A stretch of 56,603 bases of DNA from Opitutia bacterium (lineage in GTDB: Bacteria; Verrucomicrobiota; Verrucomicrobiia; Opitutales; Coraliomargaritaceae), in assembly GCA_002862945.1 (NCBI GenBank), contig PKCJ01000080.1, positions 1 through 56,603 of the forward strand, read 5' to 3'. The position numbers and the translations under genes are program-made. The notes under the pieces were generated by a model. That model did not search any database and was not told the DNA's origin. It saw only the letters and a list, made by a program, of their open reading frames with translations. Shown in pieces: positions 40,074-48,853 of this stretch (positions are counted from its first letter, which is position 1; each line of letters starts with the position of its first letter).

Positions 40074-41660
40074 ATGGAATTCTTATCTTATGCCCATCCT
40101 GCTCTTAGTTGCCAAGAAGCCAAAGTGCTGGAGTCTCACATACTCGTAGACGAAGCGGCCGAGTGGACAGCGATGAAAATGGCAGGACAGGGGATTGCGC
40201 AGCAACTCGTTCAGGACTACGCCGAGTTATGTTCACCTCCTGAATGCTTGCGAATACTTGCGCTCATCGGCAAAGGAAACAACGGCGGAGATGCCCTCAT
40301 CGCTTGCGGTCAATTACTGGCCGACTTCCCTCGCGCGCGTGTGTTTTTGATTTTGACCCAGCCCGCTGAAGAGCTGCGACCGCTTGCAGTTCGTGCCCTA
40401 CAAGAGCTTGAAGGTCGTGTGGAGGCACATCAGGTCTTTGGGCAAAAGGGTGTGTCTGAGATCACGCAGATGCTCTCCGATGCGGCAGGTAGTGAGGGCT
40501 TCCATATCTGCATCGATGGCTTGTTAGGCATGGCTTTTTCACCTCCATTATGTGAACCATTGGCCTCATTGATTGAAGCAGTCAACACGTTTGAGGCGAT
40601 CAATCTGCGTGCCTCGGTTGACCTGCCCAGTGGTAAAGGTGACAGCGTTGAAAACGACACAATTACTTTTCAAGCAGACTTTACCTATGCCACAGGCATC
40701 GCAAAGAAACCAATCTTTGAAGGAATTGCTGAGTGTGGTCGTATACGATACGTCGATCTTGGTTTTTTTGAAGCCTTCCAAGCGGAGTCGATTAAAACAA
40801 AAGAGTATATTTTAACGAGCGCTGTTCTCGACCCCCTCCGTAGCTTACGGCCAGCGGCGGTAGATAAGCGTGCATTTGGCCATCTTTTCATCGTTGGCGG
40901 ATCCGCATACATGCCTGGGGCACTACTCATGGCAGTTCAAGCAGCGGTGCGCTCGGGCGTCGGCTTAGTCACTGCTTTTGCTCCGGCATCCGTCGCCAGC
41001 GCATTGGCCGCTCAAGTGCCTGAGGCTATGTGGATTCCTTGGCCAGAGACGGGCAATGGCACGCTCAGTCCGCACGCCATGCCTTTGCTTCTAGACCGTA
41101 TCAATAATGCCTCGGCCGTTCTGGTAGGACCTGGCATGGGCAAAGACCGCGATACGCAAATGGTGACGCAAGAAATCGTTAAGCTTGTCGAATTACCGAT
41201 CTTGTTGGACGCTGATGCGCTTCGAGTGCGTGTTATGGAAGTCGCCCAAAAGCGTAGGACCCATTATGGCAGAATCGTCATTACGCCACACATGGGGGAG
41301 TTTATGCGGATTGCAAAACTTGCTGAGGCAAACTATGCGATCGAAGTAATTCTTGATTTTTCAGAAGCCCACCGTGTGCTCACGGTCTTAAAAGGTGCTA
41401 ATACACGTATCTGCGATGGCAAATCAGTCATTTATAATACGCAAGGCGGTCCCGTCCTCTCGCGGGGGGGTAGTGGGGATTTACTCTCTGGTTTGATCGG
41501 TGGTATGATTGCGCAAAACAGCGTCAGTGTGCCGACCGCCGTAGCGCGGGGCATTATGCTGCACGGTATGGCCGCGCAATTGCTAGCTAGAGCGAAGGGA
41601 CAAATCGCGGTTCATACCACACAGTTACTCGACTACCTGCCCAAAGTCCTACGAATTTGA
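40074..41660 (+). CDS. nnr: Bifunctional NAD(P)H-hydrate epimerase / ADP-dependent dehydratase
   Basis: 528-residue repair enzyme. The N-terminal YjeF_N half (residues about 1-225) contains IGKGNNGGDALIACGQL, and the active-site helix DGLLGMAF; the C-terminal kinase-like half (about 240-525) contains HLFIVGGSAYMPGALLMA, LDADAL, VITPHMGEFMRI, and GGSGDLLSGLIGGM with the catalytic Asp. Together they epimerise and dehydrate damaged NADHX and NADPHX. dprA begins four bases after its stop. Confidence 0.94.
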   Translation: MEFLSYAHPALSCQEAKVLESHILVDEAAEWTAMKMAGQGIAQQLVQDYAELCSPPECLRILALIGKGNNGGDALIACGQLLADFPRARVFLILTQPAEELRPLAVRALQELEGRVEAHQVFGQKGVSEITQMLSDAAGSEGFHICIDGLLGMAFSPPLCEPLASLIEAVNTFEAINLRASVDLPSGKGDSVENDTITFQADFTYATGIAKKPIFEGIAECGRIRYVDLGFFEAFQAESIKTKEYILTSAVLDPLRSLRPAAVDKRAFGHLFIVGGSAYMPGALLMAVQAAVRSGVGLVTAFAPASVASALAAQVPEAMWIPWPETGNGTLSPHAMPLLLDRINNASAVLVGPGMGKDRDTQMVTQEIVKLVELPILLDADALRVRVMEVAQKRRTHYGRIVITPHMGEFMRIAKLAEANYAIEVILDFSEAHRVLTVLKGANTRICDGKSVIYNTQGGPVLSRGGSGDLLSGLIGGMIAQNSVSVPTAVARGIMLHGMAAQLLARAKGQIAVHTTQLLDYLPKVLRI

Positions 41661-41664
41661 AACG

Positions 41665-42783
41665 ATGGCTGAGACTTTGAATCATCGCAAAGCTTTACTC
41701 ATACTTAATGGGTTACAGCACGTCGGACCTATCATGCTACGCCGTTTGCTGGATGCCTACAACCACGACCCTGTCGCGGTGCTGGCAGGAGACCGTAGAA
41801 AGTTGCTCAGTGTTAAAGGTGTCGGAGAGAAGGCCGCTAAGGTTTTAGTGCATTGGTCCGATCACTTCGATCTCTATAAAGAGATTGAGCGCATGAAGGC
41901 CTCGAGTATACGTTTTATCGCGCAAACTGACATCGCCTTTCCGCCGATGCTTCAAGAGATGTATGACCCGCCCATTGGCCTGTATTGGAAAGGTGAATAC
42001 AATATTGATCGTCCTTGCATCGCTATAGTCGGTACACGCCGCGCGACACTTTATGGTCACAGCGTCGCACGTAAGTTTGCGTCTGAGCTTTCACAGCTTG
42101 GCTTTTGCATCGTTAGCGGCATGGCACGTGGTACGGATACAGCAGCGCACGAAGGTGCGCTTGAAGCAGGCGGTCAAACCGTGGCGGTGTTAGGTTGCGG
42201 GTTAGATATCGTCTATCCCCCCGAGAACCTGGACTTGTATAAACAGATCGCTGCAACAGGCGCCGTCGCTAGTGAGTTTCCTCTTGGACGCCGCGCAGAC
42301 CGACAGACCTTCCCTATGCGCAACCGCGTGGTCGCTGGCATGTGTGAGGCTGTCGTTGTGGTCGAAAGCGCTATTGCTGGTGGCAGTATGATTACGGCCC
42401 GTTTCGCGGGCGAGCAGGGAAGGCAGATCATGGCCGTGCCAGGGCGTATCGACCAATCTAGCAGTGGTGGCTGTCATCAGTTGATCCGTGATGGAGCGAC
42501 TATGGTTACCTCAGTCGACGACATTCTGGAAGAGCTTCGCTATGCTCGGCCCTCACAGTCTGAGGCAGGATTACCGATCGAATCGGAAGCAACTCCTCAG
42601 ATCGAGCTCAATGATCTAGAGCGTCAAGTGCTCGACTGTTTTAAAGGGGGCGAGTTCTGTCTCCCCGACCGAATTTCGCAGCAACTCAACCGTCCGTCTG
42701 CCGAAGTTTCTGCTGCACTGATGGGGCTAGAGTTGAAGCGCTTAGTCGCTAAGAGAGCTGATGGGTGCTTCGAGGCGCACTAG
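41665..42783 (+). CDS. dprA: DNA processing protein DprA
   Basis: 372-residue protein that binds incoming single-stranded DNA and loads RecA in natural transformation. An N-terminal helix-hairpin-helix-like region (LSVKGVGEKAAKVLVHW) precedes the Rossmann core: AIVGTRRATLYGHSVARKFASEL, IVSGMARGTDTAAHEGAL, AVLGCGLDIVYPPENL, EFPLGRRADRQTFPMRNRVVAGM, and AGGSMITARFAGEQGRQIMAVPG. The C-terminus (LNDLERQVLDCFKGGEF) is the winged-helix DprA tail. It is coupled to nnr. Confidence 0.95.
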   Translation: MAETLNHRKALLILNGLQHVGPIMLRRLLDAYNHDPVAVLAGDRRKLLSVKGVGEKAAKVLVHWSDHFDLYKEIERMKASSIRFIAQTDIAFPPMLQEMYDPPIGLYWKGEYNIDRPCIAIVGTRRATLYGHSVARKFASELSQLGFCIVSGMARGTDTAAHEGALEAGGQTVAVLGCGLDIVYPPENLDLYKQIAATGAVASEFPLGRRADRQTFPMRNRVVAGMCEAVVVVESAIAGGSMITARFAGEQGRQIMAVPGRIDQSSSGGCHQLIRDGATMVTSVDDILEELRYARPSQSEAGLPIESEATPQIELNDLERQVLDCFKGGEFCLPDRISQQLNRPSAEVSAALMGLELKRLVAKRADGCFEAH

Positions 42784-42823
42784 ATGTTTGCACTTAGCGG
42801 GTGTCTAGCTTACTGTAAACTCC

Positions 42824-43957
42824 ATGCATATTATTTTAAGTTTAATCGCAGTAATTATGCAGGCACCTGCTTCTTTCGAGCTGATCGCTCAGGATCCGAC
42901 TTCCGCCTATGCAAACATGGTTCGCATCCCTGGTGGTAGTTTCGCGATGGGGGGAGATGCTGGATTGATGGATGGTGGTTCGCATTCGCATCAAACTGCC
43001 TACCCCATCCACGAAGTTACGGTGGATGCGTTCTGGATGGATGTTGCTGAGGTAACCAACAGCCAGTTTGCTGAGTTTGTCGAAGCAACGGGTTACGTGA
43101 CCTTTGCTGAGCGCCCTTTGCCAGCGGCTGACGTGGCAGCACTACAACAGGTAGCCGACTACAATATTAAACAGCTTCAGCTCGCGGCTGATTCTGTCGC
43201 TGGTCCTGAACGGGCGGCCATCTACGAATCGATTCAGCGTATTAAAGATTCTTCGCAGTTACTGGGCCAGACGGCTGGTTCAATTATTTTTGAACTGCCA
43301 GAAGTAGAGCTGCGCTCTGAGAGTGACATCACACAGTGGTGGCGGATTGAGGCTGCGGCTACTTGGCGCGCGCCCGATGGCGCGGGCTCCAGTTGGCAAG
43401 ACCGACTCGACCACCCTGTGGTGAATGTGACGCACGACGACGCTGCTGAGTATGCCGCTTGGGCTGGAAAGCGCCTGCCGACCGAGGCCGAATGGGAGCG
43501 TGCCGCACGTGGTGGTTTAGAGCGGCAGTCATTTGCTTGGGGCGATGTCTTCGCACCGCTAGGCGAGGATGTTTGGATGGCTAACATTTGGCAGGGCGTA
43601 TGGCCTTACGAGAATACTAAGGAGGATGGGTTTGCGGCTACCGCCCCCGTCAAGAGCTTTCCGCCCAACGCATTTGGGCTCTATGACATGGCAGGGAATG
43701 TGTGGGAGATCGTCGCCGACCGCTACCACCCAAAAGCCTACTCACTGCGAACGGATGGAGCCATCAATCCGACAGGCCCTGATGTCGATAGCCTGAGCCG
43801 ATTGCGCCAACGATTGCCAACTTATGTTACACGTGGTGGTTCTTTTCTATGCTCAGATGGTTGGTGTAGCGGTTATCAACCTGGCTCACGGCAATCGCTG
43901 GAAAATGACTCTCCTGCTCACCATACTGGCTTTCGCTGCGTAAAAGATGCGAATTGA
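42824..43957 (+). CDS. Formylglycine-generating enzyme family protein
   Basis: 377-residue secreted FGE-sulfatase-fold protein. A short N-terminal hydrophobic segment may be a signal peptide. MVRIPGGSFAMGG starts the domain; VDAFWMDVAEVTNSQFAEFVEATGY, HPVVNVTHDDAAEYAAWAGKRLPTEAEWERAARGG and LYDMAGNVWEIVAD are diagnostic. The copper-ligand cysteines of true FGE are kept (GGSFLCSDGWCSGYQPGSR, Cys343 and Cys348). A helical insert of about 50 residues (near 101-148) is unusual. FGE converts a sulfatase Cys or Ser to formylglycine; no sulfatase is adjacent. Confidence 0.88.
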   Translation: MHIILSLIAVIMQAPASFELIAQDPTSAYANMVRIPGGSFAMGGDAGLMDGGSHSHQTAYPIHEVTVDAFWMDVAEVTNSQFAEFVEATGYVTFAERPLPAADVAALQQVADYNIKQLQLAADSVAGPERAAIYESIQRIKDSSQLLGQTAGSIIFELPEVELRSESDITQWWRIEAAATWRAPDGAGSSWQDRLDHPVVNVTHDDAAEYAAWAGKRLPTEAEWERAARGGLERQSFAWGDVFAPLGEDVWMANIWQGVWPYENTKEDGFAATAPVKSFPPNAFGLYDMAGNVWEIVADRYHPKAYSLRTDGAINPTGPDVDSLSRLRQRLPTYVTRGGSFLCSDGWCSGYQPGSRQSLENDSPAHHTGFRCVKDAN

Positions 43958-44026
43958 AGAATCGTCGACTCTACCTGATTATAATTTGTGATCGACAGTA
44001 TCCTCCTGATTTAGAGTAGTAGAGCT

Positions 44027-44199
44027 ATGCCTGAACATTCGAAAATGTTAGCATAAGTAAAAAAGCCAATGTCTATTACGGAGGCTAAGTCACCAGTCGC
44101 ACGTTGCAGTTTGCTGATGGCTCAAAGAAGACCCTCGGCTATATGCAGGCGGGTGATTACGAGTTTGGCACTGAGGCGCTCGAGATAAAGAATCCCTAA
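44027..44199 (+). pseudogene. ppnP: 5' fragment of ppnP (pyrimidine/purine nucleoside phosphorylase, DUF1255)
   Basis: From the ATG at 44027 (MPEHS) a one-base shift near 44040 leads into ENVSISKKANVYYGG, then an in-frame TAA at 44086-44088 where the family has Lys or Arg, then [20 protein letters not shown] and [12 protein letters not shown]. This matches the N-terminal two thirds of the small cupin PpnP, which normally continues with a E-I-V-x-G segment. A TAA at 44197 ends the frame. The rest of the gene lies 1.7 kb away at 45904. Confidence 0.8.
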
Positions 44200-44269
44200 G
44201 AATGCTGTCGTGAGTAAGTTGTATTAGTAAATTATTAACTACACTTACAATAGGGTTTTGAATATATTC

Positions 44270-44425
44270 TTATTTTATAAAAAAATTTGTAGAATTTTCA
44301 CTTTCACAGACGTGACAAGATATTACCTCAAGCTCTTCGTTAAAATGATCATGGCTAATTTCTTGTACGGGAATGTTCACTCCCAAAATGAAAATTAGGA
44401 ATAGCCCATAATACTTTTTATTCAT
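44270..44425 (-). CDS. Small secreted His/Cys peptide (51 aa)
   Basis: A 51-codon frame 78 bases downstream of the phosphoesterase, same strand. Residues 1 to about 22 form a good signal peptide (NKKYYGLFLIFILGVNIPV). The mature part is short and has a His-Asp-His cluster (ISHDHFNEEL) and a C-H-V-C pair (VISCHVCESEN), which would suit metal binding or a disulfide. No ribosome binding site is obvious and the family is not recognised. It shares the AT-rich composition of the insert. Confidence 0.45.
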   Translation of the reverse strand: MNKKYYGLFLIFILGVNIPVQEISHDHFNEELEVISCHVCESENSTNFFIK

Positions 44426-44503
44426 CCAGACAAATTATATCAGAGAATCCATTAAAATCTCAATTGATATAAATTAATTCCTGTTTTAATTTATATTTCT
44501 GAC

Positions 44504-45817
44504 TTATTTAGATAGTTCAATTAATTGGTTTGGCTTATTTTTACGTTTTTTTAATTGAAATTCATCGTGTAGTTTTCCTGTAGCATCAAAGGCTTTAAAT
44601 CGTAAATCATTATCTGATATGTCAATTATCTGGTACAGCTGTGTATCTTCTAAAATTTTTTTTGTATAGTTGCCTTTCGTAAATTCATACATTTTCGGGC
44701 CACTTACTGATACAACATAGACTGTCCCTACATCGGGATCATAAGCTTGTTGGTAATCATTAGGCACATTTTCAACCTTAGCTCCGGCAAGGTCTCCAGT
44801 TCGAGAATATACATGGTCATGACCGTTGAGCACTAGATCGACTTTAAATTCATCAAACAATGGCTTCCATAGTTTCCTAAGATGTGGATTGTCACGATCG
44901 GTTCCAGGTGAGTACATAGGATGATGAAAAGTAACTATTGTCCATTTATTGGGATTATTCTCTAGTACAGATCTAATCCAAGGAACTTGCTCCTCTAGTG
45001 CAATATTTGAGTCCAAAGAAATGAATCTCACTCCTTGATAATCCAAGTAATAAACTGTCTCTTTCAAACGCTCATCTGGTACATTTTGAATAGGAAAGAC
45101 AAATTGTGGTTGCCAGTGAGCACTAATTTCAGGAGCAGTTCTCTGAGCTTTTGAATATTTTACGTATTCATGATTTCCAGGAGTGGCTAACAGAGGAATT
45201 GTTGCGTTTACCCAGTCTGGGCCTTCGTGCCACTCACCCCAATTGGAATCCATATCTTTAATATCCACAAGATCCCCAGCATGAAGTGTAAATGACGCTC
45301 TTGGAGCATCACGAAAAGCCTCCCTAAATACTCTTGACCAGTGAGTTTTTACTTCGTTCTGAGCATCACCAAAATAAATAAAACTAAAGGGTTCAGGATA
45401 AGAGCTTGCTGTCTTGAAATGGAAATATTCACTCCAATTTACTCTATCGCCTACTCTGTATACATAAAGGGTATTTGGGTTCAAGCTACTAATGGTGACA
45501 CTATGGTAATGAGCTTGATTTATATCGCTCTGAAAAAATATAGTTTTTGCCTCAAATAAATCTGTGTTTAAGTCACGCCCGCTGGCATTTGCAACCGCTA
45601 TTTGGACATAAGCTTTTTTTACAGAGGTATCTGTTCTCCATGTAATGGATTGCGTTGTTGCTGGATTATCTTCCCAAGTCAGAACTATACGATCTGGCAT
45701 TGGTGTTGGTTTATAGATTTCTGCAGATGAATATTTAACGATGCCCGAATTATCGTGAGCTAATGCATTGAGACATAAAAATAAACCTAAGAGTACTGCT
45801 TTTGAAAACCTAAACAT
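44504..45817 (-). CDS. Secreted purple acid phosphatase-like metallophosphoesterase
   Basis: 437 residues from ATG 45817 (MFRFSKAVLL), where a signal peptide ends near LNALA; earlier in-frame starts would bury it. Residues about 38-136 form the fibronectin-like PAP N-terminal domain (MPDRIVLTW, SITWRTD, YVYRVGDR). The calcineurin-like phosphoesterase domain follows, with metal motifs GDAQ (150), GDLVD (181), GNHE (214), FHHP (298) and GHDH (332). The conserved Tyr of purple acid phosphatases in the second motif is Asp here. It likely frees phosphate from organic esters in the periplasm. Base composition differs from neighbours, suggesting transfer. Confidence 0.8.
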   Translation of the reverse strand: MFRFSKAVLLGLFLCLNALAHDNSGIVKYSSAEIYKPTPMPDRIVLTWEDNPATTQSITWRTDTSVKKAYVQIAVANASGRDLNTDLFEAKTIFFQSDINQAHYHSVTISSLNPNTLYVYRVGDRVNWSEYFHFKTASSYPEPFSFIYFGDAQNEVKTHWSRVFREAFRDAPRASFTLHAGDLVDIKDMDSNWGEWHEGPDWVNATIPLLATPGNHEYVKYSKAQRTAPEISAHWQPQFVFPIQNVPDERLKETVYYLDYQGVRFISLDSNIALEEQVPWIRSVLENNPNKWTIVTFHHPMYSPGTDRDNPHLRKLWKPLFDEFKVDLVLNGHDHVYSRTGDLAGAKVENVPNDYQQAYDPDVGTVYVVSVSGPKMYEFTKGNYTKKILEDTQLYQIIDISDNDLRFKAFDATGKLHDEFQLKKRKNKPNQLIELSK

Positions 45818-45903
45818 TGTTTTTAACAAATTGATCAAAGATATCTTCAATATGTTTGGCTCATTGTGCTTCAAACCTAAAGAAATAAAACTGTAGGCCA
45901 TTA

Positions 45904-46086
45904 CAAATTGTTACTATTGTGGGTCTGGTTGGCAGTAATGCGTGCAATACCTATGCCGAAGGTCAGGTCTTTGAGATGGAGGGCAATTCCAATTTTAGTC
46001 TGAAAATGGCTGATGGTGGGGCGGACTATTGCTGTAGCTATATTCAGCAGGGTCAGTGCTATTGGAGGGGCGTATCCCAAGTGTAA
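45904..46086 (+). pseudogene. ppnP: 3' fragment of ppnP (DUF1255)
   Basis: In one plus-strand frame the region reads QIVTIVG, then NTYAEGQVFEMEGNSNFSLKM and DYCCSYI, which matches the C-terminal third of PpnP (family pattern: G-SFEVP-NSSFDLKV-----YCC-F). It follows on from the 5' fragment with only a small gap in the alignment. The last residues after SYIQQ extend beyond the normal end to a TAA at 46084. There is no start codon, so it is not expressed as a protein on its own. Confidence 0.75.
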
Positions 46087-46138
46087 GCTCACGCTTTGTG
46101 ACCTTGCCCTTTAATACCCTTACGCTATCTGTTTATCC

Positions 46139-46651
46139 ATGAATGGAGTATTAGTTTTAACGATCAGTGGGCAAGATCGCGCGGGTTTAGTTGAAAAACT
46201 TGCAGATGTGATTGCGGAGCATGGTGGAAATTGGGAGCATTGTCGTATGGCTCATCTTGCTGGGCGTTTCGTCGGTTTGTTGGAGGTTACGGTGACTGGA
46301 AATCAGCAACAGGACCTTGAATCAGCACTACGTGGGATCAGTGACCTAGACGTGATGATCGCTCCTGGGCTAGCTACCTCTGAGATGGAGCCTATGCGTC
46401 AGTTTGACCTCGAAGTCGTCGGTAGTGACCATCCTGGTATTGTGCGTGACGTATTTAAGGCATTGGCTAAAGAGTCCGTTAATGTGGAAGAGCTCAGCAC
46501 CCGAGCCTATAGCGCGCCTGATAGCGGTTGTATACTTTTTGAAGCAAACGCTCGGTTGGCAGCTAGTTCAAAGGTTGACCGTGAGAAAATCCGTAATCAT
46601 CTTGAGAAGATCGCACTCGATGTCTTAGTGGATATACGGCTGAGTGACTGA
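46139..46651 (+). CDS. Tandem ACT-domain protein (GcvR-like)
   Basis: 170 residues with two ACT domains: residues 1-80 ([48 protein letters not shown]) and 90-168 ([34 protein letters not shown]). This layout is that of GcvR, the glycine cleavage system repressor partner, and related regulators. Without gcvA or gcv genes nearby the target is unknown. It starts about 50 bases after the ppnP remnant. Confidence 0.8.
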   Translation: MNGVLVLTISGQDRAGLVEKLADVIAEHGGNWEHCRMAHLAGRFVGLLEVTVTGNQQQDLESALRGISDLDVMIAPGLATSEMEPMRQFDLEVVGSDHPGIVRDVFKALAKESVNVEELSTRAYSAPDSGCILFEANARLAASSKVDREKIRNHLEKIALDVLVDIRLSD

Positions 46652-46773
46652 TTTATTCTGGCTCAATGATTTAATGATGCCTTAACAGGATTCTACATCT
46701 TGCGATACGTCACTGAAGGCTCTGTGCAAACCAAAGTGAGACGTGTAAACTGATCGCAATATCTAGAGCACGA

Positions 46774-48036
46774 TTATTCGACTTCTGCCATTTGTTCAGA
46801 GTGGATTTGACTCAAAGTAAGCACTCCACTGGTCAGAGTGCGGCTACTGCCATTAGATTGTGCGCTGAGTTGATAGCTGTTGGTTTCAGCACCGTCGGCT
46901 ATGATTAGACGGGCATTTGCGCGGCCCTCCCAGGTATCTAACATTTTAAGTGAATCTCCATAGGCGCGTATTATGAAGTCGCGGTCGGACATTTGGAGAT
47001 TCGCCTGATTTAATAAAGTATTGGTGAGCATTTCGGCGACTTCATTGCTAGGAGCCGCAGACTCTATTTCGTAAATATAAGCGTCGGATAGGTGGGTTAG
47101 CGTTTCGAGAGTATTGGTATGATCACGAAGTGTGACTTGCGTGAGTAATGCATCTTCGAGGATTTCGTCTTCTATGCTGAGTGCCGCTGCTAGGTCGTCG
47201 ACTTTGACAATTTGATGGACGGCGATGAGCAGCGTATCCAGATCAATTGCACGCAGGGAGAGAAGTCCACTGCTCGATCCTTCAGGTCGTATCAGCTCGA
47301 TGGCGAGTAGCGCTTTTTTATCTTGTGCGAAGATGGCCTCATTTTCGTAGCTGAAGATTTGGCTGCTATTGTCTAACGTATTAGGGTTGAGCATGAAACC
47401 TACGGGGATAGTTACGCTAAATGCGTTACCATCGATTTGAGTGAGAGTGTTATAAAAGTCCTTACGTAACTTGGCATCGGTGCGGTGAGTTCCTTCGCTA
47501 TCTTGGGTGAAAACGCCGTCGAAGAACAACGTCTCATAGTTTAGTTGCCAGCATCTTTCCAGAAGCTGCTGGCAAAGCGTCGTCATGGCCTCTTCGAAAG
47601 TGGAGGATTCCAGTATGTAGTCGAATCGTGCTTCGTCGATTATTACCTGTGCCGCCTTCTGTGCGTCGACCGAGGTGAGTAAAGCCACCAAGCTTTTTTG
47701 ATTAGTCCGGATGTTCGAGTTCGCGCTCTCGATCATTAGTTTGCCGCGCTTGACGATCTCCTTTATGTCTCTTTTAGGATCAAAAGTTGAGGGTTTAGTT
47801 TCGGCTAAGTATTGTCCACTGCGTAAGTTGGACTTAGCATCCTCGATCGCAGCCTCTAGATTGAGAAATTGTATTCTCTGCGACGCCGTCATATAGGGTA
47901 TTAGAGCATCGATCTGTTCGATGATGCTTAAGTCAATAGCTTCCTCTTTTGAAGCCTTAGCACTGGCCATGAATGGCAAAAATATGACAGTTGTAAGCAA
48001 TAAATTTGTCCAAGATCTTAGTCTGGTTCGATACAT
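46774..48036 (-). CDS. Secreted protein of unknown function
   Basis: 420 residues from ATG 48036. An N-terminal signal peptide is clear (RTRLRSWTNLLLTTVIFLPFMASAKA). The mature protein is acidic and largely helical, with segments such as IIEQIDALIPYMTASQRIQFLNLEAAIEDAKSN and a Ser/Thr-rich beta end (QLSAQSNGSSRTLTSGVLTL). No known domain or motif is recognised. It stands alone, facing the ACT-domain gene, and diverges from the sufT-like gene. Confidence 0.6.
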   Translation of the reverse strand: MYRTRLRSWTNLLLTTVIFLPFMASAKASKEEAIDLSIIEQIDALIPYMTASQRIQFLNLEAAIEDAKSNLRSGQYLAETKPSTFDPKRDIKEIVKRGKLMIESANSNIRTNQKSLVALLTSVDAQKAAQVIIDEARFDYILESSTFEEAMTTLCQQLLERCWQLNYETLFFDGVFTQDSEGTHRTDAKLRKDFYNTLTQIDGNAFSVTIPVGFMLNPNTLDNSSQIFSYENEAIFAQDKKALLAIELIRPEGSSSGLLSLRAIDLDTLLIAVHQIVKVDDLAAALSIEDEILEDALLTQVTLRDHTNTLETLTHLSDAYIYEIESAAPSNEVAEMLTNTLLNQANLQMSDRDFIIRAYGDSLKMLDTWEGRANARLIIADGAETNSYQLSAQSNGSSRTLTSGVLTLSQIHSEQMAEVE

Positions 48037-48211
48037 AATGAGAATTTTGACAGTGTTATAAAATAGGTTAGTTAAGCATCTTAAGACCTCGAAGATTTGC
48101 CAAGTATATTCCGTCAAAGAGTTGATGGTTTTGATGTCATATTGACCGTATGTTTACTTTACCATGTGCCACGCATTGACAGGAACCCTTGGAGTAGTGT
48201 TTATTAATTGT

Positions 48212-48778
48212 ATGCAGATTAATGAAGAATTAACTCTCGTTCGCGATACTGAAGCCACGATCATTCCCGCAGGGGATAAACAGATATTGCCTTCGGGCAC
48301 ACGCGCAGTGATTTCGCAAGCGCTCGGTGGAACTGTGACTATTCGTACAGACTCAGGTTTGTTCCGCCTTTCGAGCCAAGATTGGGATGCTCTAGGCGCA
48401 GAAGCCCAAGCGCAACTTGATCAGGCGGTCAAGGAGGCGGAGTCTGTATCTGGTAATGTGCCTTTCGGTGAAAAGCTGGTCTGGGAGGCGATGAAAGGCT
48501 GCTTCGATCCCGAGATACCAGTTAACATTGTGGACTTGGGGCTCATCTATGATTTGCAAATCAACGATCCCGATACCGATGGCAGGCACGCGATCAATGT
48601 TAAAATGACATTGACCGCCCAAGGTTGCGGCATGGGTCCTGTCATCGCAGAAGATGCAAAAAAGAGCATCGAAGCGCTCGGCGCCGTATCGTCGGCGCAA
48701 GTCGACATCGTCTGGGATCCGCCTTGGACGCCACATATGATCTCTGATGCTGGTCGTCAAAAGCTAGGTATGGAGTAG
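48212..48778 (+). CDS. SufT-like (DUF59/MIP18) Fe-S assembly protein
   Basis: 188 residues. An N-terminal domain (LVRDTEATIIPAGDKQILPSGTRAVISQALGG) precedes a DUF59 domain near residues 85-185, with WEAMKGCFDPEIPVNIVDLGLIYDL, MTLTAQGCGMGPVIAED (the functional Cys) and VWDPPWTPHMISD. Such two-part proteins are named SufT and help mature Fe-S proteins. The ATG at 48212 is chosen since it gives the family N-terminus; a longer frame starts 48 bases upstream. No other suf genes are adjacent. Confidence 0.85.
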   Translation: MQINEELTLVRDTEATIIPAGDKQILPSGTRAVISQALGGTVTIRTDSGLFRLSSQDWDALGAEAQAQLDQAVKEAESVSGNVPFGEKLVWEAMKGCFDPEIPVNIVDLGLIYDLQINDPDTDGRHAINVKMTLTAQGCGMGPVIAEDAKKSIEALGAVSSAQVDIVWDPPWTPHMISDAGRQKLGME

Positions 48779-48853
48779 GTTGCTACGAACACAATGGCTG
48801 TCGCTGTCTTGGCAAGTATAGTCCTACGTCTTGCTGTATTTTGTGCTGTGACT

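Larger units (their letters stand above)
44200..45903. mobile_element. AT-rich insert splitting ppnP
   Basis: About 1.7 kb of visibly AT-richer DNA (some 60-base lines fall near 20% GC, against about 55-60% in neighbours) lies between the two halves of ppnP. It carries two minus-strand genes: a secreted metallophosphoesterase and a 51-residue secreted peptide. No transposase, integrase, terminal inverted repeats or target duplication could be seen, so the mechanism of arrival is unknown and the edges are approximate. Confidence 0.5.

Noticed and set aside
38969..44222. A 14-base direct repeat (CGTGAGTAAGTTGT) at the end of argG (38969-38982) and beside the ppnP break (44209-44222), suggesting a mobile-element attachment site.
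   Set aside because: Several chance 14-base repeats are expected in 56 kb, the surrounding bases match only partly, and no integrase is present, so it was not called a repeat or att site.
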